DNA from: an uncultured Clostridia bacterium
GTDB taxonomy: Bacteria; Bacillota; Clostridia; Christensenellales; UBA3700
DNA: 10,790 nucleotides
Direction: 5' to 3'
NCBI GenBank assembly: GCA_947176115.1
Contig: CAMWPK010000030.1
Span: 1-10,790, forward strand
In this document: piece after piece, positions 7,390 to 10,790 of the stretch
Position numbering within the stretch: position 1 is the first letter of the stretch
How the letters are laid out: every line of letters begins with the position of its first letter
Made by a program: the position numbers and the translations under genes
Notes under the pieces: generated by a model
What the model was told of the DNA's origin: nothing
The model's database searches: none
What the model saw: the letters and a program-made list of their open reading frames with translations, nothing else

Positions 7390-8318
7390 TGAAAGCTAAA
7401 AAGAAATTTTTAATTATTACCTCAATAGTATTGCTTGCCGTCATGACTTGTTGCTTCTTTGTAGGTTGCAAGAGCGCGGAAGAGAAAGAAAAAGAGTATT
7501 ACGATAAAGTAGCGACGGCCGTAACAAAGACTGTTGGGACGCTTGATACTTTGACCAATAACTTGTTCAGCAAGGGGTGGAGCGCAAGTTTTATGTATGC
7601 GTACACCTATTATGGAATTGAAGAAAACGGCGCAATTACGCCCAACACGGTTACCCGTGGCGATAAGGATAACAAAGGGTGGCTAAAAGGTTCTAGTGAA
7701 TTTGTACACTTTATGTATTTCGAGGTAGATTACACAAATGAGAGTAACTACACAATCAAGACTACGACCTTTGAAGATACCGACAGAAAGACTTATTACA
7801 ACAATAAGGATAAAGTCAAGAATTTTGAGAAGAAATTTAAGATACTTGACAAACTTACTTATGAGGTAAAAGACGGAGCGGTGAGCGGAGTTCTTGCAGA
7901 CGGACTTAATCCTTTGAACATTATCAAAATCTATACCGACAATGAGATTATTACTCAGAACGGTATCAGCGCAAGCGACAACTTCAGAATCTATACTCAC
8001 TTTATGAGAATAGAGTCCAGACAAGTTTATGGCGAGAGGGGAATCGCAATTGAGAAAGCAAAGGACGAGGATGGCAACGTATATTGGACGGGTTACGGCG
8101 AAGACATCTCGTATAATTGGGATAAAGTGTACGGAATGACCAACAACCGTTTGACGGTGCTTTACAGCAAGGGTAAGAGCAGAATCAATCAGTTGGAGAT
8201 TTACAACGAGAGAGTTTTGTCCTATTATACTGAGAAAGACAAAGTCGATACGTCTTTAGTGCTCAAAGCCGACGTAGTCGCGTATGACGAAATGGTTGTC
8301 AAGTTTGAGTACAAGTAA
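7389..8318 (+). CDS. Putative lipoprotein of unknown function, coupled to the sugar transporter
   Basis: A 309-residue protein whose ATG overlaps the preceding TAA by one base (TAATG), with AAGGAGG at 7376-7382, so translation is coupled to the transporter. The N-terminus is a lipoprotein signal: MKAKKK, a hydrophobic core (residues 7-25), and a lipobox-like FVGC with Cys27 as the lipidation site, followed by a charged linker. The mature part is polar, rich in Lys, Asp, Tyr and Thr, with several beta-strand-like stretches, and I recognise no domain. GPH symporters work without binding proteins, so this is unlikely to be an ABC-type solute receptor. It may hold a surface substrate or support envelope function. 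The function is unknown. Confidence 0.8.
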   Translation: MKAKKKFLIITSIVLLAVMTCCFFVGCKSAEEKEKEYYDKVATAVTKTVGTLDTLTNNLFSKGWSASFMYAYTYYGIEENGAITPNTVTRGDKDNKGWLKGSSEFVHFMYFEVDYTNESNYTIKTTTFEDTDRKTYYNNKDKVKNFEKKFKILDKLTYEVKDGAVSGVLADGLNPLNIIKIYTDNEIITQNGISASDNFRIYTHFMRIESRQVYGERGIAIEKAKDEDGNVYWTGYGEDISYNWDKVYGMTNNRLTVLYSKGKSRINQLEIYNERVLSYYTEKDKVDTSLVLKADVVAYDEMVVKFEYK

Positions 8319-8344
8319 AATCGCTTAGACGTAAGCAAACGTAT

Positions 8345-8376
8345 AAAAGGTATGTCCAAAAGGGCATACCTTTTTT
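8345..8376 (+). terminator. Rho-independent terminator after the lipoprotein gene
   Basis: AAAAGGTATGTCC (8345-8357) pairs with GGGCATACC plus T's (8362-8374) over 13 base pairs with one G-U, an AAAA loop, and a T run at 8371-8376. GTAT (8341-8344) and ATAC (8377-8380) extend the symmetry. It ends the transporter operon 26 bases after the stop codon. Confidence 0.92.
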
Positions 8377-8446
8377 ATACAATATCACACAAAATTATTA
8401 GAAAATAAATATTCTAAAAATTTTTGAAAAATCTATATTATTTTTC

Positions 8447-8474
8447 TTTACTTTTTCTACAGAAGTTGTATAAT
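8447..8474 (+). promoter_or_regulatory. SigA-type promoter for the MATE/FTR-like operon
   Basis: TATAAT at 8469-8474 with a weak TTTACT -35 (8447-8452) and a 16-base spacer, preceded by A/T tracts (8401-8446) that may act as an UP element. Transcription would start near 8481, leaving a leader of about 76 bases. Confidence 0.65.
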
Positions 8475-8510
8475 TACATACGGTTACGGATTGATACCGC
8501 AAAGTTGACA

Positions 8511-8547
8511 CGAATTGAGAGGGTGGAAAATTATAGTTCTTAATTCG
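8511..8547 (+). other. Predicted leader hairpin reaching the MATE ribosome binding site
   Basis: CGAATTGAGAG (8511-8521) can pair with TTCTTAATTCG (8537-8547) over 11 base pairs including two G-U pairs, with a 15-base loop. Its last base is the first G of the GGAG ribosome binding site (8547-8550). A small CGGT/ACCG stem (8481-8484 with 8496-8499) lies upstream. It does not match a riboswitch class I can name. Confidence 0.4.
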
Positions 8548-8550
8548 GAG
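8547..8550 (+). promoter_or_regulatory. Ribosome binding site that fixes the MATE start at 8557
   Basis: GGAG lies six bases before ATG 8557. The frame extends back to TTG 8515, but the 14 extra residues have no family counterpart, so the ATG is preferred. Confidence 0.65.
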
Positions 8551-8556
8551 AAAACT

Positions 8557-9954
8557 ATGGTCAAGAATTTGACAAAGGGCAGAGAGCTCAAGCAGATTAT
8601 ATTCTTTGCATTGCCTATTTTTATCGGCAACGTATTCCAACAACTCTACAGTATGGTAGACAATATAATTGTCGGCAACACTTTGGGCGAAAATGCTTTT
8701 GCAGGCGTTGGCGCGACTACGTCGCTTGCCTTTTTGATAATTGGTTTTGTGCAAGGACTTACGGCGGGCTTTGCTGTCAAGACAAGCCAATACTTTGGCA
8801 ATCAAGACGAAGAGAAAGTCAAGGCGAGCGTTGCTACTTCTATAGTCTTGAGCGCAATTTTGACGGTAGTCTTGACGATTGCCAGCGTATTGACCACAAT
8901 GCCTATTCTTCGCATTATGCAGACGCCTGACGAAATAATCGGCTATTCGTATGACTATATAGTAATCGTATTTGCAGGCTTGGGCGCAACGATGCTTTAC
9001 AATTTGGTATCGAGCATATTGAGAGCGCTTGGCGACAGCAAAGTTCCGCTTTTGTTTTTGGTAATGGCGTCTATTATCAACGTAGGACTTGACTTACTCT
9101 TTATCGTCGTATTCAAAATGGGCGTAGCCGGCGCAGGATGGGCGACTATAATATCTCAGCTTATTTCCGGTATTGCTTGCGCAATTTATATGTTCAAGAA
9201 ATACGAGATTTTAAGACTTTCTCGCCGTCATTTCAAGATGACTTTCAAGTTTTGCTGGGAGCATTTGAAAGTAGGCTTGCCAATGGCTGTACAATATTCT
9301 ATAATAGCAATAGGTATTATGGTACAACAAACCGCTCTTAATTCTTTCGGTACGTTGTACGTAAGCGCGTATACCGCATCAAGCAAGATAGACAGCATCG
9401 TTACGCAAGCGCTTGTCGCTATGGGTAGCGCGGTTGCTACGTTCGTAGGTCAGAACTACGGCGCAGGCAGGATAGACAGAATCAACAAGGGCGTAAACCA
9501 AGCAATGGCTGTCAGCGTGGGACTTGCAATAGTAAGCGGAATAATAGTATACTTCGGTTCTGATTTATTGACAGGCTTGTTTGTGCAGAACCCAAGCGCG
9601 GAGATGCTTGCATTGTCCAAAAAGTATCTCTTTTGGCAAGGAGTATTCTATATCGGACTTGCCGTGATTTACGTTTATCGCAACGCTCTGCAGGGTATGG
9701 GTTACAGTATGTTGACGACCGTAGGCGGAGTAGTAGAATTAGGCATGCGAATACTCGCGTCGCTATTGTTGGTCAAAGTATGGAGCTATATGGGACTTTG
9801 CGTATCCAATCCTTGCGCATGGCTGGGCGTAGACGTCTTGTATCTTGCAAGCTATTATCTATTGATCAACTTTAAGTATAAAAAGGTATACGTACGTAAT
9901 AATATTAAGATAGCGGATAGATTTCCAAAGCCAAAGGAAGTCAAACACGCATAA
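8557..9954 (+). CDS. MATE family multidrug/cation antiporter
   Basis: A 465-residue membrane protein of the usual MATE length. Helix 1 has the pattern FALPIFIGNVFQQLYSMVDN with conserved Asp35, followed by IIVGNTLG. The first half continues with GVGATTS and FVQGLTAGFAV. The second half repeats the motif in pseudo-symmetric form: GLPMAVQYSIIAIGIMVQQ, then SAYTASSKID and FVGQNYGAGR. About twelve hydrophobic segments are visible. MATE proteins export cationic drugs, metabolites or toxins in exchange for Na+ or H+; the substrate here cannot be read. It has its own promoter behind a strong terminator, so it is separate from the sugar genes. The next gene starts 12 bases after its stop and is probably co-transcribed. 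Confidence 0.94.
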   Translation: MVKNLTKGRELKQIIFFALPIFIGNVFQQLYSMVDNIIVGNTLGENAFAGVGATTSLAFLIIGFVQGLTAGFAVKTSQYFGNQDEEKVKASVATSIVLSAILTVVLTIASVLTTMPILRIMQTPDEIIGYSYDYIVIVFAGLGATMLYNLVSSILRALGDSKVPLLFLVMASIINVGLDLLFIVVFKMGVAGAGWATIISQLISGIACAIYMFKKYEILRLSRRHFKMTFKFCWEHLKVGLPMAVQYSIIAIGIMVQQTALNSFGTLYVSAYTASSKIDSIVTQALVAMGSAVATFVGQNYGAGRIDRINKGVNQAMAVSVGLAIVSGIIVYFGSDLLTGLFVQNPSAEMLALSKKYLFWQGVFYIGLAVIYVYRNALQGMGYSMLTTVGGVVELGMRILASLLLVKVWSYMGLCVSNPCAWLGVDVLYLASYYLLINFKYKKVYVRNNIKIADRFPKPKEVKHA

Positions 9955-9966
9955 CGGAGGGATAAT

Positions 9967-10164
9967 ATGGTAAGGCTGAATGAAAATAAAGAGATAGTAG
10001 ACGCAATCAAAGAGGGATTGAAAGCGCGCGGAGGTTATTGTCCATGTCGCGTACAAATGATAGAAGAGAATAAGTGCGTCTGCAAAGAGTTTAGAGAGCA
10101 GATAGCCGACCCGAATTTTGAGGGATACTGTCATTGCGGACTATACTATAAATCTAAAGACTGA
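9967..10164 (+). CDS. Small ferredoxin:thioredoxin reductase catalytic-chain-like iron-sulfur protein
   Basis: A 65-residue protein with CGGAGG (9955-9960) before its ATG. Six cysteines fall in three CxC pairs: CPC (25-27), CVC (37-39) and CHC (55-57). This is the signature of the FTR catalytic chain, where four cysteines bind a [4Fe-4S] cluster and two form a redox-active disulfide. By analogy Cys25, 37, 39 and 55 bind the cluster and Cys27-Cys57 form the disulfide. Similar short stand-alone proteins occur in Clostridia. The family normally reduces thioredoxins using ferredoxin electrons, with a second (variable) chain that is not present here. The spacing is CPC-x9-CxC-x15-CHC, unlike x16/x8 in the photosynthetic enzymes, with the same total. 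It follows the MATE gene in one transcript. Its partner and role are unknown. Confidence 0.85.
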   Translation: MVRLNENKEIVDAIKEGLKARGGYCPCRVQMIEENKCVCKEFREQIADPNFEGYCHCGLYYKSKD

Positions 10165-10196
10165 TAATTTAAGTAAGTATAATTTCTAACAACGTC

Positions 10197-10225
10197 TTGA
10201 CAAAACTCTAATCAATACATATAAT
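10197..10225 (+). promoter_or_regulatory. Consensus SigA promoter of ssrA
   Basis: Perfect TTGACA (10197-10202), a 17-base spacer and perfect TATAAT (10220-10225). It lies 64 bases before the mature tmRNA 5' end, with transcription likely starting near 10232, so a 5' leader of about 58 bases must be removed by processing. Confidence 0.9.
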
Positions 10226-10226
10226 A

Positions 10227-10242
10227 CTATTGTTACCAATAG
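10227..10242 (+). repeat. Perfect small palindrome at the tmRNA transcription start
   Basis: CTATTG (10227-10232) and CAATAG (10237-10242) form a six-base inverted repeat with a TTAC loop, directly at the expected start site. It could be an operator, a 5' stabilising hairpin, or chance. Confidence 0.4.
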
Positions 10243-10246
10243 CAAC

Positions 10247-10274
10247 GTCATTTCGAGCGCAGTCAAGAAATCTC
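10247..10274. repeat. REP-like interspersed repeat in the tmRNA leader
   Basis: A 28-base segment beginning GTCATTTCGAGCG and ending AAGAAATCTC. From memory, near-identical sequences (ATTTCGAGC...AGTC.AGAAATCTC) occur as dispersed intergenic repeats in many bacterial genomes. Its arms (ATTTCGA and TCAAGAAAT) are partly self-complementary. The identification needs a genome-wide count. Confidence 0.4.
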
Positions 10275-10289
10275 AATTCTTTTATTTAT

Positions 10290-10636
10290 GGGGCTGTACC
10301 GGATTCGATGGGGAAGTAGGTACGGTATAAGCATGCCGAAGGCTCGACTTCGTAAAAACGGAAAATTAAAATTAAACGCAAATAACAACAAAGAATTGGC
10401 TTTCGCTGCCTAATCGGCCGTAGCCTGTCGCCCCAAGAATCCACGGCTTGGGATACGGCATCAACCAGTGGAAAGGGTCGGGCGCACACGCCTTTACCGT
10501 CCGACAATACTAAAGGCTTGCTGAAGCGTTCCTCCGTGAATAGAGAACGTCAGGGACTAAAATATGTTCAATAAGCATGTAGAAAGTGTCGTATGAGCTT
10601 TTTCAGACAGGGGTTCAACTCCCCTCAGTTCCACCA
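10290..10636 (+). ncRNA. ssrA: Transfer-messenger RNA (tmRNA)
   Basis: A 347-nucleotide one-piece tmRNA, which rescues stalled ribosomes and tags nascent proteins for proteolysis. The 5' end begins GGGGCTGTACCGGATTCGAT, the standard tmRNA opening. GGGGCTG (10290-10296) pairs with CAGTTCC (10626-10632) to form the acceptor stem, including the G3-U70 wobble recognised by alanyl-tRNA synthetase. CCA (10634-10636) is encoded. The T-arm is AGGGG/CCCCT around the loop TTCAACT (10609-10625). The tag reading frame is at 10378-10413. The region between tag and T-arm is GC-richer and should contain the pseudoknots. No clear U-run terminator follows. Confidence 0.97.
10378..10413 (+). other. tmRNA-encoded proteolysis tag reading frame (ANNNKELAFAA)
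   Basis: The resume codon is GCA (10378-10380), followed by ten codons and TAA (10411-10413). The tag is ANNNKELAFAA, preceded in the protein by the alanine carried on the tmRNA. The end AFAA replaces the usual ALAA. The hydrophobic-Ala-Ala end for ClpXP-type proteases is kept. Confidence 0.85.
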
Positions 10637-10640
10637 ATAA

Positions 10641-10731
10641 AGTAGATAAAAGATAAGAAATAAAAGATAATAGCGCATATCGGTGTCTGACACCATAATT
10701 CTTATCTCTTATCTCTTATTCACTATCTACT
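10641..10731. repeat. Imperfect long inverted repeat of GATAAG-type units (MITE/REP-like)
   Basis: The left arm starts AGTAGATAAAAGATAAG (10641-10657) and runs to about 10672. The right arm (about 10700-10731) is its inverse and ends TATCTACT. About 27 of the first 32 positions match on folding, with the outer eight bases perfect. The arms are built from repeated GATAAGA-like units. The element starts four bases after the tmRNA CCA and ends 17 bases before the next ATG. It could act as a terminator-like hairpin or mark a small mobile element. Confidence 0.65.
10682..10694. repeat. Perfect GGTGTC-T-GACACC palindrome inside the inverted repeat
   Basis: A six-base inverted repeat with a single central T. 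From memory, this GGTGTC.GACACC core occurs in REP-like repeats linked to REP-associated tyrosine transposases in many bacteria. TAT and ATA flanks extend it with one bulged C. Confidence 0.6.
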
Positions 10732-10747
10732 ATCTCAAGAGGAACAA

Positions 10748-10790
10748 ATGTCACAAGACAACGTATTACAAGAAAAGTCTTTGCTTTTTG
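10748..10790 (+). CDS. Start of a possible four-helix-bundle protein (23S rRNA intervening sequence protein family), 3' truncated
   Basis: ATG 10748 follows AAGAGGA (10737-10743), and 14 codons are visible before the window ends: MSQDNVLQEKSLLF. The pattern NVLQEKSLLF resembles the start of the four-helix-bundle family, in which an initial N-V-x-x-E-K-S-hydrophobic-x-F segment begins helix 1; full members are about 120 residues long. These proteins are of unknown function, and relatives include accessory proteins of diversity-generating retroelements. The call rests on very few residues. Confidence 0.5.
   Translation, partial: MSQDNVLQEKSLLF

Noticed and set aside
8481..8499. Mini-ykkC (guanidine-II) riboswitch from an ACGG in a CGGT/ACCG stem
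   Set aside because: The loop is 11 bases instead of a tight ACGR tetraloop and there is no paired second hairpin of the same form.
8515..8556. TTG start extending the MATE protein by 14 residues
   Set aside because: The extension has no family counterpart, lies in the predicted leader hairpin, and ATG 8557 has a well-spaced GGAG.
10286..10507. Minus-strand open frame of 73 codons
   Set aside because: It is antisense to the tmRNA 5' half, whose structure fully explains the sequence.
10641..10731. CRISPR-like array from the repeated GATAAGA units
   Set aside because: Units are 7-9 bases, irregular, without spacers of even length, and the arms are inverted relative to each other.

Overview
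The window looks like a chromosomal piece of an AT-leaning Bacillota bacterium, probably an uncultured anaerobic Clostridia member. The reasons are strong AGGAGG-type ribosome binding sites, near-consensus SigA promoters, a one-piece tmRNA, a short clostridial-type ferredoxin:thioredoxin reductase-like protein, and no oxygen-linked genes. The taxonomic call is inference; no marker here fixes the genus.

Positions 2-5597 hold a tightly spaced plus-strand carbohydrate operon: the 3' end of a probable glycerophosphodiester phosphodiesterase-like gene, a Gfo/Idh/MocA oxidoreductase, a sugar isomerase/epimerase-type TIM barrel, a second paralogous Gfo/Idh/MocA oxidoreductase, and a cytoplasmic six-hairpin (alpha/alpha)6 glycosidase-like enzyme. 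Gaps are 2 to 33 bases and each gene has its own Shine-Dalgarno. A consensus promoter (5661-5689) then drives a GPH-family sugar:cation symporter and an overlapping lipoprotein gene, closed by a strong intrinsic terminator (8345-8376). One reading is a scavenging route: the transporter imports a glycoside, one oxidoreductase makes a keto-glycoside, the TIM barrel cleaves or isomerises it, and the second oxidoreductase reduces the keto-sugar. The glycosidase-like protein would trim the substrate. This is a hypothesis from gene content and motifs.

Positions 8447-10164 form a separate unit: a promoter, a structured leader, a MATE efflux transporter, and a 65-residue iron-sulfur/disulfide protein with the CPC/CxC/CHC pattern of the ferredoxin:thioredoxin reductase catalytic chain.

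Positions 10197-10636 are the ssrA (tmRNA) gene with a perfect TTGACA-17-TATAAT promoter, a small palindrome at the likely transcription start, and a REP-like repeat in the leader. The encoded tag is ANNNKELAFAA. Immediately after the tmRNA is a roughly 90-base imperfect inverted repeat of GATAAG-type units around a perfect GGTGTC/GACACC palindrome. It leads into the start of a gene whose first 14 residues resemble the four-helix-bundle (23S rRNA intervening sequence) protein family. This block looks like a mobile or repeat-associated insertion.
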